Shown: positions 1-6,574, counted from the stretch's first letter. The stretch: DNA of 13,445 bases from Parcubacteria group bacterium RIFCSPHIGHO2_01_FULL_47_10b (GCA_001824325.1 MHXC01000061.1:1-13445); one strand, 5' to 3'. Translations and numbers: made by a program. The notes: a model not told the origin generated them from the letters alone.

Positions 1-1
1 A

Positions 2-457
2 AAAAAGATAGCCACAGCACTTTTGTTTTCGATTCTCGGTATTGTGTTTATACTACTGTCATCTCACTGGATCGTGGAGGTCACTATTGGATTACTGGAT
101 AAAACACACATAAATAAGCTTGTAATCGGGGCTTTAGTATTTGCGATCGGAACAAATTTACCTGAAATAACCATTGCAATTACTTCGTGGCGGAAGCGTG
201 CGTCGGGTCTTTCTCTTAGCCACTTGATAAGCTCGGCATTTACGAATGTGTTGGTGCTGGGCGTTCTGACAATTATGCGGCCGATTACGTTCACTGTTGG
301 TCCGGCATTTTGGACGATTGCGGTTTTTTTGGCTGCAATCTTGTTCCTATTTGTGTTGTTTTATGCAAGCGGCAAAAAAATGGATCGGCGCGAGGGTTTG
401 ATTCTTGTTGTAATCTATGTCGCATTTCTTATAGTAAATATGTGGCTGCTTGATTAA
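2..457 (+). CDS. Sodium/calcium exchanger (CaCA) family protein, C-terminal part, cut by the window edge
   Basis: The frame is open from base 2, so this is the 3' part of a longer gene; the TTG at 23 is probably not the real start. It encodes a hydrophobic protein with about four membrane segments. A stretch reading GTNLPEI (bases about 158-178), followed by a short basic loop and SHLISSAFTNVLVLG, resembles the second alpha-repeat of CaCA exchangers (typically GTSLPE...GN.IGSN.FN). That repeat binds the transported cation in the membrane. The canonical GN..GSN part is altered here (SHLISSAF), so ion specificity cannot be read from the sequence. CaCA proteins exchange Ca2+ or another cation for Na+ or H+ across the cytoplasmic membrane. 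The family call is fairly safe; substrate and direction are not. Confidence 0.7.
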   Translation, partial: KKIATALLFSILGIVFILLSSHWIVEVTIGLLDKTHINKLVIGALVFAIGTNLPEITIAITSWRKRASGLSLSHLISSAFTNVLVLGVLTIMRPITFTVGPAFWTIAVFLAAILFLFVLFYASGKKMDRREGLILVVIYVAFLIVNMWLLD

Positions 458-481
458 AGAATAATTATGGAGCAATAAAGT

Positions 482-1033
482 ATGTTCACCATTCGTTTCA
501 AAACTACACTCTTCAAAATCGACTTATGGACCGTTCTAATGCTGCCCAAGAGCGCAAGCGCGAAGCTTCCTTCACGAGGCATGACAATGGTTGAGGGAAC
601 TATCAATGGTTTCCGTTTTCAAGCCGCGCTCGAACCGGACGGTAAGGGAAGCCACTGGTTTCGGGTCGACAAAGCCATGCGCGAAGCTGCTGATGCAGGC
701 GCGGGCGACACGGTAGTACTGGCAATTCAGCCGACTCGAGTATGGCCGGAACCCGCGGTACCAGCGGATTTTAAGCATGCTCTTGCGGTGGTCCCACAGG
801 CACACTCGATATGGATTGACATCACGCCAATGGCCCGCTGGGACTGGATCCGTTGGATACGCTCGACAAAGCGACCGGAAACGCGTATGCGACGGATTGA
901 GGTAGCATGTTCGAAGCTCAAGGCCGGCAATCGAAGACCGTGTTGTTTTAACCGCAATGTATGTACAGTGCCCTGTGTGTGTAATAAAGGGGTGCTCTTT
1001 GAGCATTATAATGACAGCCTATCTGGCTCGTAG
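482..1033 (+). CDS. DUF1905/YdeI-like protein, probably horizontally acquired
   Basis: A 183-residue protein. Residues about 3-100 match the DUF1905 beta-barrel domain, with the hallmark LPKSASAKLPSRGM, then MVEGTING and ALEPDGKGSHWF. The second half, with an ITPMARWDWIRWIRSTK segment and a Cys-rich RRPCCFNRN stretch, matches the C-terminal helical region (OmdA/YdeI-like) found in many proteobacterial and soil-bacterial homologues. The biochemical role of the family is not settled. The ATG at 482 fits the domain start and has a GGAG at 469-472, unusual among the genes here. The middle of the gene is visibly richer in G and C than its neighbours, with different codon choice, suggesting recent transfer. 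The last 20 or so residues look less family-like and may be a drifted or frameshifted tail. Confidence 0.7.
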   Translation: MFTIRFKTTLFKIDLWTVLMLPKSASAKLPSRGMTMVEGTINGFRFQAALEPDGKGSHWFRVDKAMREAADAGAGDTVVLAIQPTRVWPEPAVPADFKHALAVVPQAHSIWIDITPMARWDWIRWIRSTKRPETRMRRIEVACSKLKAGNRRPCCFNRNVCTVPCVCNKGVLFEHYNDSLSGS

Positions 1034-1079
1034 CACACGCACATAGACGAATGGTGTCCCCTATGCTAATCTGAATTAT

Positions 1080-1274
1080 ATGTTAGTCACCAAATGCGAC
1101 ATTTGCAAAAAAGAAATCAAAGACAGAGAAACAGAGATCAAAGCCGGAAGAGGCATGTTTGCAAATAACTCTTTTTGCTCGAGGTGTGGAAAGCCGATCT
1201 CGGATTTCCTGAAATCGCATGGTCTGGGCGTAGATGCTGTAACGCGGGCGCGAAAAAAATTAAAACACAAATGA
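1080..1274 (+). CDS. Small zinc-ribbon protein
   Basis: A 64-residue protein with two CxxC knuckles, C6-x2-C9 (CDIC) and C33-x2-C36 (CSRC), separated by a charged stretch. This is the layout of a single zinc-ribbon binding one Zn2+. The C-terminal third is basic (RARKKLKHK), compatible with nucleic acid binding, but nothing shows a partner. The ATG at 1080 leaves only four residues before the first knuckle. I see no ribosome binding site upstream. It stands alone, 46 bases after the DUF1905 gene and before a gene-poor stretch. Function unknown; the zinc-ribbon description comes from the cysteine pattern only. Confidence 0.6.
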   Translation: MLVTKCDICKKEIKDRETEIKAGRGMFANNSFCSRCGKPISDFLKSHGLGVDAVTRARKKLKHK

Positions 1275-1429
1275 CCGTCCTGCAAAAGAGGCCCTCGTCC
1301 CTATCGTTGCTGTTTTGCATCGTTTAGCACTAGAGACAAACATCTCTAAAGTGCGATATTTGTAACTACATATGCGATACAAAAATTTCTCGCGAGCAGT
1401 AGGTTTTATAAACAACAACAGGGTACGGC
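1275..1429 (+). repeat. Gene-poor stretch with two inverted repeats
   Basis: No plausible gene. TGCAAAA (1281-1287) and TTTTGCA (1313-1319) form a perfect 7-bp inverted repeat with a 25-base spacer. Just after it, GCACTAGAGA (1327-1336) and TCTCTAAAGTGC (1343-1354) form a hairpin with a 6-base loop and a two-base bulge. No T-run follows the hairpin, so it is not a canonical terminator. TTTGTA and TACAAA flanking about 1360-1385 form another weak inverted repeat. These may be decayed regulatory or mobile-element ends, or chance in AT-rich DNA. Confidence 0.35.
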
Positions 1430-1534
1430 ATGTATGAGCGGTCTTTACCGCGTGCTATCATGCACAACTTTGCCGATAGAGGCCACTTCAATCAGGAGAC
1501 ATTCCCCGAACTAATACAACTTATTAAGACATAA
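1430..1534 (+). pseudogene. C-terminal remnant of an RBBP9/YdeN-type serine hydrolase
   Basis: The 34-codon frame from ATG 1430 to TAA 1532-1534 ends in a segment that closely resembles the C-terminus of RBBP9/YdeN alpha/beta hydrolases. MHNFADRGHFNQ followed by ETFPELIQLIK matches the family pattern LHxFxDxGHFxxxEFxELI. The His in GHF would be the catalytic-triad histidine. An in-frame stop at 1409-1411 and the absence of any upstream nucleophile (GxSxG) or Asp region show that the rest of the gene is gone. I infer a deletion scar left by loss of a roughly 180-residue hydrolase gene. The similarity was judged by eye from memory; it could also be a short orphan ORF. Confidence 0.5.
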
Positions 1535-1587
1535 CTCACTATGAGCCCATTTCGTGAACAAGAATCTAAGTTCCCATTTAACAGAAT

Positions 1588-1612
1588 AAGCCCTAATGTT
1601 AGAGCTTTTTTA
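1588..1612 (+). terminator. Probable intrinsic terminator
   Basis: AAGCCCTA and TAGAGCTT pair with one C/A mismatch around an ATGT loop, and six Ts follow (1606-1611). It lies between the hydrolase remnant and the ArsR promoter, so it would insulate the downstream operon from upstream transcription. Confidence 0.5.
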
Positions 1613-1641
1613 TTATCGTGATCTAATGGCTGGTAAATTAG

Positions 1642-1650
1642 TGTGGATAA
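1642..1650 (-). promoter_or_regulatory. Perfect DnaA-box 9-mer
   Basis: TGTGGATAA is the exact complement of the DnaA-box consensus TTATCCACA. It sits just upstream of the ArsR promoter -35. I saw no cluster of such boxes, so it may be chance or a single regulatory site and is not evidence for an origin. Confidence 0.25.
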
Positions 1651-1684
1651 CTGTCCTTGACAGATTTTTTTAGTATAATATGAT
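1651..1684 (+). promoter_or_regulatory. Sigma70-type promoter with candidate operator for the ArsR-headed operon
   Basis: TTGACA (1657-1662), a 16-base spacer and TATGAT (1679-1684) form a near-consensus sigma70 promoter; TATAAT at 1674-1679 is an alternative -10 but only 11 bases away. A perfect inverted repeat, CTGTC (1651-1655), CTT, GACAG (1659-1663), overlaps the -35 and is a candidate site for the ArsR regulator. Transcription should start near 1691, after the ATG at 1680. Confidence 0.6.
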
Positions 1685-1718
1685 GAAGCAGTTGCACAAT
1701 TACTTAATTCTAAATAGT

Positions 1719-2054
1719 ATGTTAACAGACCAAGAAATTAAAACGATACAATCGAAATTAAATAAACCAATAGGCAACACGCCCCTGATGTTACAGGCAC
1801 TTGGCGACGCAGGGCGGTTCAATATTTTTCGAGTGCTTATGGATCATCACGATATATGTGTGACTGATGTAGCACATATTTTCGGCATCACAGTTTCAGC
1901 GGCGTCGCAGCAATTACGTGTACTTGAGCGTCTGGGCTTAGTCATAAAAATTCGAATGGGCCAAATGGTTTGTTATGAAATCAATCGTGCCCATCCAACG
2001 GTTAAGCACATGTGTTTATTCATTAAAAAGGTCGATAAACAAAATACTAATTAA
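1719..2054 (+). CDS. ArsR/SmtB-family transcriptional regulator
   Basis: A winged-helix regulator of 111 residues from ATG 1719. The frame can be extended to ATG 1680, but that codon lies inside the -10 of the promoter, so 1719 is the better start. The helix-turn-helix spans about residues 46-72: DICVTDVA corresponds to the ELCVxDLA helix of the family, and TVSAASQQLRVLERLGLV is the recognition helix. The beta-wing follows (IKIRMGQMVCYEI). ArsR proteins repress their own promoter and release DNA on binding a metal or on thiol oxidation. Only one Cys is in the alpha-3 position (C47), so the classic CxC arsenite site is absent. C85 and C99 in the wing and last helix are further candidates. It heads the long operon, and the inducer is likely a metal or redox signal (inference). 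Confidence 0.85.
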   Translation: MLTDQEIKTIQSKLNKPIGNTPLMLQALGDAGRFNIFRVLMDHHDICVTDVAHIFGITVSAASQQLRVLERLGLVIKIRMGQMVCYEINRAHPTVKHMCLFIKKVDKQNTN

Positions 2055-2070
2055 TGATAACAAAAAAACT

Positions 2071-2307
2071 ATGACCAAAGTAACCATATACACTACTCCA
2101 AGCTGCGTTTATTGCAAAATGTCTAAGGCATTTTTTAAGGAACATAACATAAAGTACGAGGAAAAAGATGTTTCGCTAAGCGATCAGTCGAGACAAGAAA
2201 TGCTCGACAAGTCGGGACAAATGGGTGTGCCGGTAATTGCTATTGACGGCACTATCGTCGTTGGTTTCGACAAAGCGCGATTATCAGAGTTACTTCATAT
2301 TAATTAA
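2071..2307 (+). CDS. Glutaredoxin-like (YruB/NrdH-type) thiol oxidoreductase
   Basis: A 78-residue single-domain protein from ATG 2071; the upstream in-frame extension overlaps arsR and is not conserved-looking. TTPSCVYCK carries the active-site pair C12-x2-C15, GVPVIAI supplies the cis-proline that shapes the glutaredoxin active site, and the C-terminal VGFDKARLSELL is typical of the YruB-like glutaredoxin subfamily. It would exchange dithiols in the cytoplasm, reducing disulfides on partners and being re-reduced by a thioredoxin reductase-like enzyme; a TrxB-like gene is 4.5 kb downstream in the same run. It lies 16 bases after arsR. Whether it serves ribonucleotide reductase, peroxide defence or CcdA cannot be told. 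Confidence 0.9.
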   Translation: MTKVTIYTTPSCVYCKMSKAFFKEHNIKYEEKDVSLSDQSRQEMLDKSGQMGVPVIAIDGTIVVGFDKARLSELLHIN

Positions 2308-2322
2308 AAAAAGTCAGCACAT

Positions 2323-2907
2323 ATGAACAACAAAGTGCTAGTTATCGGAGGAGTTATCGTACTTGGTGTGGGCTTTTTAATTGTCGGGGCTCTGTATAAT
2401 GACAAAACGCAAACTATACCTCGGTCCTCGCAAGCACCTACATTGACACCAACAGCACAAATAAGCGCATCTGTGTCTGAGACTGCTATGCCCACAGAAA
2501 AAAACCCGAACCTCGCGCCGGACTTTACGCTCCAGCGACTGAGCGGAGGCACAATAACACTCGCAGAATTTAGGGGCGTAAAACCAGTCGTACTTGACTT
2601 TTGGGCATCATGGTGTCCCAACTGTCAGCGTGATATGCCAAAACTCAATGGAATGTATGAAAAATATAAGGATGATATTGAAGTCATCGGCATAAATTTG
2701 CAGGAACGCGAATCAACGGTCAAACAATTTGTCTTATCAAAGGGTATTTCGTTTTCAATTGCACTTGATCCGCTTCGGTTGGCGTCGAACGCGTTTGGCG
2801 TTCAATATACGAATACACACCTGTTGATTGATAAGAACGGCGCAATCGTAAAAGTGATTCCTGGCGATATTCGAGAGAATGATATTATATCACTGATCAA
2901 ACAATAA
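2323..2907 (+). CDS. Membrane-anchored TlpA-like thioredoxin (paralogue 1)
   Basis: 194 residues. Residues about 4-25 form one hydrophobic segment without a lipobox Cys, so it is a signal-anchor. A Thr/Ser/Pro-rich linker (about 26-60) follows, then a TlpA/ResA thioredoxin domain starting at APDFTLQRLSGG. The active site is WCPNC with C98 and C101; the cis-Pro loop expected near NTHLLIDKNG has a Thr in place of the usual Pro, which is odd. TlpA proteins reduce extracytoplasmic disulfides or deliver electrons to partners, and are reduced by CcdA-type membrane proteins; ccdA is at the end of this gene run. The ATG at 2323 is 15 bases after the glutaredoxin, and the DUF3179 gene starts one base after the stop, suggesting co-expression. 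Confidence 0.88.
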   Translation: MNNKVLVIGGVIVLGVGFLIVGALYNDKTQTIPRSSQAPTLTPTAQISASVSETAMPTEKNPNLAPDFTLQRLSGGTITLAEFRGVKPVVLDFWASWCPNCQRDMPKLNGMYEKYKDDIEVIGINLQERESTVKQFVLSKGISFSIALDPLRLASNAFGVQYTNTHLLIDKNGAIVKVIPGDIRENDIISLIKQ

Positions 2908-2908
2908 T

Positions 2909-3964
2909 ATGCGTTCCCCAAAGGTAATTATTGCATTCAGTGGAGTAGTGGTCATTATTATTGTAGCTTTTGTTGTATTCGGACTCACAACACCGGCAGA
3001 TCTGCCGGATGCGTCGAATAATCCGTTGAGTGTCTCCGAGTCTGCATCTGAGGCCGAAAACACAAAGCAAATTGAGACGCGGCAAGTTGAGAGAGAAATT
3101 ATGAGCACAAATAGCGTAAAACACAGCGTTCCGTTTGAAGAAATAATTGGAGGCGGGCCGCCACAAGATGGCATCCCGTCTATTGATAGCCCTCATTTCG
3201 TATCTACCAGCGAAGCGAGTGAGTATCTGGTAGCGAGCGATCCCGGTATTGCGCTTGCAATCGGAGACACTGATCGATTCTATCCGTTCCAAATACTGGT
3301 ATGGCATGAAATAGTCAACGATACTATCAAGGGGAAGCGGGTGTTGGTGAGTTACTGTCCGCTTTGTTTATCCGGTATTGTCTTTGATCCCCTAGTCAAT
3401 GGCGAACGAGTCGAGTTTGGAACCTCGGGCAAGCTATGGAATTCAAATTTAGTGATGTATGACCGCAAAACAAACTCGCTCTGGTCGCAAATTCTGGGGG
3501 AGTCAATTGTTGGCGACATGACTGGCACAAAACTCGATATACTACCATCAGACCAGATTCGCTTCGGAGAATGGAAGGAGCTTCATACTGACGGCGAGGT
3601 ACTCTCACGCGATACAGGAGCGGATCGATTCTATGGGCAGGACCCGTATGGTGATTACTATACATCCCCGGGCACTATATTTCCCGTAGGAGAGGGCGAT
3701 GCACGTCTCGGCGAAAAAGAATATATTTTAGGAATTGTGATAGACGGTAAGGCAAAAGCTTATTGGCCGCAGGCAATTAAGAGCGTTGGAACGATAGAGG
3801 ATTTTTTCGCCGGTAAAATCATTGTTGCACGATACGAAGCGAACATTGACGCGGTGCGCCTGTTTGAAAAAAAGGCGGACGGATCGCTACAGCGCATCAA
3901 TCCCTTCGGGGCATTCTGGTTTTCGTGGGTTGCGGCACACCCAGATAGTGAATTATTTAATTAA
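2909..3964 (+). CDS. Anchored DUF3179-domain protein
   Basis: 351 residues. Residues about 5-26 are a strongly hydrophobic anchor, followed by a polar linker to about residue 60. From there to the end it matches DUF3179: a W-H-E-I-V-N segment, then VSYCPLCLSGIVFD, FGTSGKLWNSNLVMYDRK and SLWSQILGESIVG. The CPLC motif puts C150 and C153 in a CxxC arrangement conserved in the family. No enzyme activity is established for DUF3179. The CxxC and tight coupling to tlpA (one-base gap) make a secreted redox or metal-binding partner of TlpA the obvious hypothesis. The protein would face outside the membrane. Family call is strong; function is inference. Confidence 0.88.
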   Translation: MRSPKVIIAFSGVVVIIIVAFVVFGLTTPADLPDASNNPLSVSESASEAENTKQIETRQVEREIMSTNSVKHSVPFEEIIGGGPPQDGIPSIDSPHFVSTSEASEYLVASDPGIALAIGDTDRFYPFQILVWHEIVNDTIKGKRVLVSYCPLCLSGIVFDPLVNGERVEFGTSGKLWNSNLVMYDRKTNSLWSQILGESIVGDMTGTKLDILPSDQIRFGEWKELHTDGEVLSRDTGADRFYGQDPYGDYYTSPGTIFPVGEGDARLGEKEYILGIVIDGKAKAYWPQAIKSVGTIEDFFAGKIIVARYEANIDAVRLFEKKADGSLQRINPFGAFWFSWVAAHPDSELFN

Positions 3965-3980
3965 TTGTAAATTCACCTAT

Positions 3981-4451
3981 ATGTCTATCGTTAAAATCGA
4001 AGGAAATCATGTAAGAGCAGGCGTTGTAGCAGGTATTCTCGCCGGCGTTGTGTTTGGCGCCATGATGGGGATGGCAGGGATGCTCCCTATGGTAGCGGCA
4101 TTGCTTGGCGGCAGTTCCGCCCTATTTGGCTTTGTGCTCCACCTGTTGTTTAGTGCGATCATCGGAGTGGTCTTTGCTATTGTCCTTGGCCATTCGGCGC
4201 AGGATAAAACCCAAAGTATACTGCTCGGCGTCATATATGGTTTTGTGTGGTGGATTCTCGGGCCGCTTCTTATCATGCCGGTATGGCTCGGAATGGGGGT
4301 GCAATTATCTATTAATGGTATGCAGGGAGCGTTGCCAAGCTTGTGGGGGCATTTGGTGTATGGCTTTATTCTTGGGCTTATCTATCCAATTATTGCCGTT
4401 AAAAAAAGTCTGGGTGGCGAATACCGCGATGGCGTAACAAGTAATACGTGA
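3981..4451 (+). CDS. Gly-rich four-TM membrane protein, function unknown
   Basis: 156 residues from ATG 3981; a longer reading upstream overlaps the DUF3179 gene in another frame and is unlikely. About four membrane segments can be seen, near residues 12-32, 45-68, 76-98 and 120-138. Small residues dominate (GILAGVVFGAMMGMAGM), with a His at the edge of the second segment and a WGH before the fourth. The Gly/Ala/Met-rich helices recall YagU/DUF1440-like or DUF6789-like membrane proteins, but I cannot assign it. It sits 16 bases after DUF3179 and 12 bases before the Mqo-like gene, so it is probably part of the same transcript. A role as membrane partner of the redox proteins is only guilt by association. 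Confidence 0.7.
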   Translation: MSIVKIEGNHVRAGVVAGILAGVVFGAMMGMAGMLPMVAALLGGSSALFGFVLHLLFSAIIGVVFAIVLGHSAQDKTQSILLGVIYGFVWWILGPLLIMPVWLGMGVQLSINGMQGALPSLWGHLVYGFILGLIYPIIAVKKSLGGEYRDGVTSNT

Positions 4452-4463
4452 TACACCCGTAGA

Positions 4464-5831
4464 ATGTCAAAAAATACTGACTACGATGTGCTTATTATTG
4501 GCGGCGGAGTAACGGGTACGGCGCTCCTCTATGCTTTATCGAATTACACGAATGTCCAGAGGATGGGGATTATCGAGAAATATGATGAGTTTGGTGAAGT
4601 AAGCACCCATTATAATAACAACAGCCAGACCCTGCATTTCGGTGATATCGAGACGAATTACACGCTTGAAAAAGCGACGCGGGTGAAGGAAGCGGCTGAT
4701 ATGCTTACCATATACCTCCATAGATACGCCAAAAATGCGTTCGTTAAAGGCGGAAAAATGGTGATTGCCGTTGGGAATACTGAAATACAAGAACTGGAGA
4801 AGCGATATAGTGAATTCAAGGAGCTCTTTCCAAAATTGAAAAAACTTGACCGTGATGAGTTAGAAAAAATAGAACCAAAATTGATCGAAAAAAGAAGCAA
4901 GACTGAAAAATTATTGGCGTTATATACTGACGACGGTTACGCGGTCAATTATAAAAAGTTAGCGCAGTCGTATGTAAAAGAGTCGCTTCGCTCCAGTGAG
5001 GCACGAGTGATAGAAAAAAGGGGGAGAACTATTGATACGCTAATGAATACTACGGTTCAGCGAATTGAAAAAGCGGAGGGCGGTTTTCAAGTAGTAACCA
5101 CTCGGGGGACGCTGCGTGCACGTGCCGTTGCGGTAACTGCCGGTCCCTATAGCTTGGTATTTGCGAAGCAACTGGGCTATGGCAAGGAAATGGGCTTATT
5201 ACCGGTAGCTGGCAGTTTCTACTGCGGCAATAACTTGCTTCGCGGCAAGGTATACACGATGCAGGTCAAAAAGTTACCCTTCGCCGCCATTCACGGCGAC
5301 CCCGATGTCAATGATGGGAGTGAAACCCGCTTCGGTCCAACTGCAAAAGTATTGCCAATGCTTGAGCGCTACGACTATAAAAGTGTTCGTCACTTTTTTA
5401 AGGTTTCGGTGTGGACTATCCGGGGTGTGATAAGCTTGTTTCGGATTATCGCCGATTGGACTATTTTTACCTACATTGTGCATAACTTTCTATTTGACAT
5501 ACCAATCGTCGGGAAATGGTTGTTTTTACAAAAAGCGCGAAAAATCGTTCCTTCGTTGAAATATATGCAACTGCGTTACGGAAAGCATATCGGGGGTATA
5601 AGGCCGCAAGTGGTAAACACAAAAACCATGAAGATGGAAATGGGCGAGGCGGAAATAGTTGGAGATAAAATATTGTTCAATATCACGCCGTCCCCCGGTG
5701 CCTCGGTGTCTCTAAAAAATGCCGAGCAGGATGCCTTAAAAATAATACAGTTTTTGAAACCGCATTTCCAATTCGATAAAAAACGTTGGTGTCGAGATTT
5801 CGAGTCAACAATGGTATCATGTAGTGAATAG
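4464..5831 (+). CDS. mqo: Malate:quinone oxidoreductase-like FAD flavoprotein
   Basis: 455 residues, close to the length of the shorter Mqo proteins. The N-terminus has a dinucleotide-binding fold for FAD (DVLIIGGGVTGTALLYALS, residues about 9-27). The segment NNSQTLHFGDIETNYTLEKA (about 52-71) is characteristic of Mqo. The C-terminal region has GGIRPQVVN and FNITPSPGASVSLKNAE, again Mqo-like. Mqo is a peripheral membrane enzyme that oxidises L-malate to oxaloacetate and reduces quinone. Related 2-hydroxyacid dehydrogenases share the fold, so the substrate could be another hydroxyacid. Presence beside DoxX suggests a quinone-linked membrane step, which would be notable in a lineage usually lacking respiration. 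Gene symbol reflects sequence family, not proven activity. Confidence 0.8.
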   Translation: MSKNTDYDVLIIGGGVTGTALLYALSNYTNVQRMGIIEKYDEFGEVSTHYNNNSQTLHFGDIETNYTLEKATRVKEAADMLTIYLHRYAKNAFVKGGKMVIAVGNTEIQELEKRYSEFKELFPKLKKLDRDELEKIEPKLIEKRSKTEKLLALYTDDGYAVNYKKLAQSYVKESLRSSEARVIEKRGRTIDTLMNTTVQRIEKAEGGFQVVTTRGTLRARAVAVTAGPYSLVFAKQLGYGKEMGLLPVAGSFYCGNNLLRGKVYTMQVKKLPFAAIHGDPDVNDGSETRFGPTAKVLPMLERYDYKSVRHFFKVSVWTIRGVISLFRIIADWTIFTYIVHNFLFDIPIVGKWLFLQKARKIVPSLKYMQLRYGKHIGGIRPQVVNTKTMKMEMGEAEIVGDKILFNITPSPGASVSLKNAEQDALKIIQFLKPHFQFDKKRWCRDFESTMVSCSE

Positions 5832-5852
5832 TTAATTTCTAAAACAACACAT

Positions 5853-6236
5853 GTGGTCGAACAACTTACGCAGTATAGTGATATCGGACTTTTGTTAGTG
5901 CGAATTGGGCTGGCAGTTATTTTTATCTATCACGCCATACCAAAGGTGAAAAATTCGAAAGGCATGGCACAAATGGTCGGAATGCCTGTGGGCATGGTTC
6001 TTATGCTTGGCATGCTCGAGTTACTCGCATCCCTCGGCCTGATCGTTGGTTTGTATGTTCAACTTTCGGCTCTTATTCTTGCGGTTATCATGCTAGGAGC
6101 AATTGGTATGAAAATGATGAAGTGGCACGTCCCCTTCGCGGCAGTGGATAAAACCGGTTGGGAGTTTGACTTCATTCTGTTTGCTTCCAGTATCGCTCTT
6201 ATATTAGCAGGCGGCGGTTCAATTGGAATTCAATAA
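5853..6236 (+). CDS. DoxX-family membrane protein
   Basis: 127 residues with four predicted membrane segments. The N-terminal LLLVRIGLAVIFIYHAIPKV is the DoxX signature (Arg in the first helix, then a His-containing turn). The later LGMLELLASLGLIVGL and WEFDFILFASSIALIL segments also fit. The start is GTG at 5853; the ATG at 5851 is out of frame and meets a stop quickly. DoxX/DoxD relatives act with quinone-linked sulfur oxidation in archaea, and in mycobacteria DoxX associates with superoxide dismutase and a sulfurtransferase in thiol-stress defence. Here it follows the Mqo-like gene by 21 bases, which supports a joint membrane redox role (inference). Confidence 0.85.
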   Translation: MVEQLTQYSDIGLLLVRIGLAVIFIYHAIPKVKNSKGMAQMVGMPVGMVLMLGMLELLASLGLIVGLYVQLSALILAVIMLGAIGMKMMKWHVPFAAVDKTGWEFDFILFASSIALILAGGGSIGIQ

Positions 6237-6250
6237 CGGTATAAAAACTT

Positions 6251-6574
6251 ATGACAATCACCATACTCCATAATGCAATCTGTAATATCTGGGAGACAAC
6301 GAAAGAGATTATAGAAACCATTTTAAAAGAAAACGGTCTTACCACGACGATCGAGGAAATTGTAATCACAAACGATAGTGAAGCAAAGGAGTACCATTTT
6401 TCAGGATCTCCCCAAATACTTATCGATGGCATAGATATTGATCCCATGGCGTCTAAAATTACGAACTATCACGAGTCAGGCTGCAGACTGTATATGTGGA
6501 AAGGTGTGTTGCACGAAGGACCATCGAAAGAAATGCTGGTAGAAGCAATTAAAAAAGAAAAAAGAAATCTCTAA
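6251..6574 (+). CDS. Thioredoxin-fold protein with a single active-site Cys
   Basis: 107 residues with the order of a thioredoxin fold: a strand (TITILHN), a turn with C11 where CxxC would be (CNIW, so the second Cys is missing), a long helix, a strand, then FSGSPQILIDG with a probable cis-Pro at 54. C78 lies in SGCRLYMW, near the C-terminus. Similar small proteins are often labelled 'alkylmercury lyase-like' or DF-family thioredoxin-like in annotations, but the organomercurial lyase active site is not evident and I do not claim that activity. C11 and C78 could form a disulfide or bind a metal. Its stop TAA shares one base with the next ATG (TAATG), so the two are probably translationally coupled. 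Confidence 0.6.
   Translation: MTITILHNAICNIWETTKEIIETILKENGLTTTIEEIVITNDSEAKEYHFSGSPQILIDGIDIDPMASKITNYHESGCRLYMWKGVLHEGPSKEMLVEAIKKEKRNL

Noticed and set aside
572..1006. A 144-codon minus-strand ORF opposite the DUF1905 gene
   Set aside because: It is the antisense of a clear DUF1905/YdeI-like coding frame, and its product has no recognisable pattern; high GC content makes long antisense frames likely.
1588..1607. Possible integron attC-like core (GCCCTAA with GTTAGAG)
   Set aside because: The arms do not satisfy the core consensus at the last position, the spacer is only a few bases, and a T-run follows; a terminator explains it better.
6251..6574. Alkylmercury lyase (MerB)
   Set aside because: The protein is short and has only one Cys in the active-site position plus one distant Cys; the catalytic Cys/Asp arrangement of MerB cannot be seen. 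No merA or merR is present.
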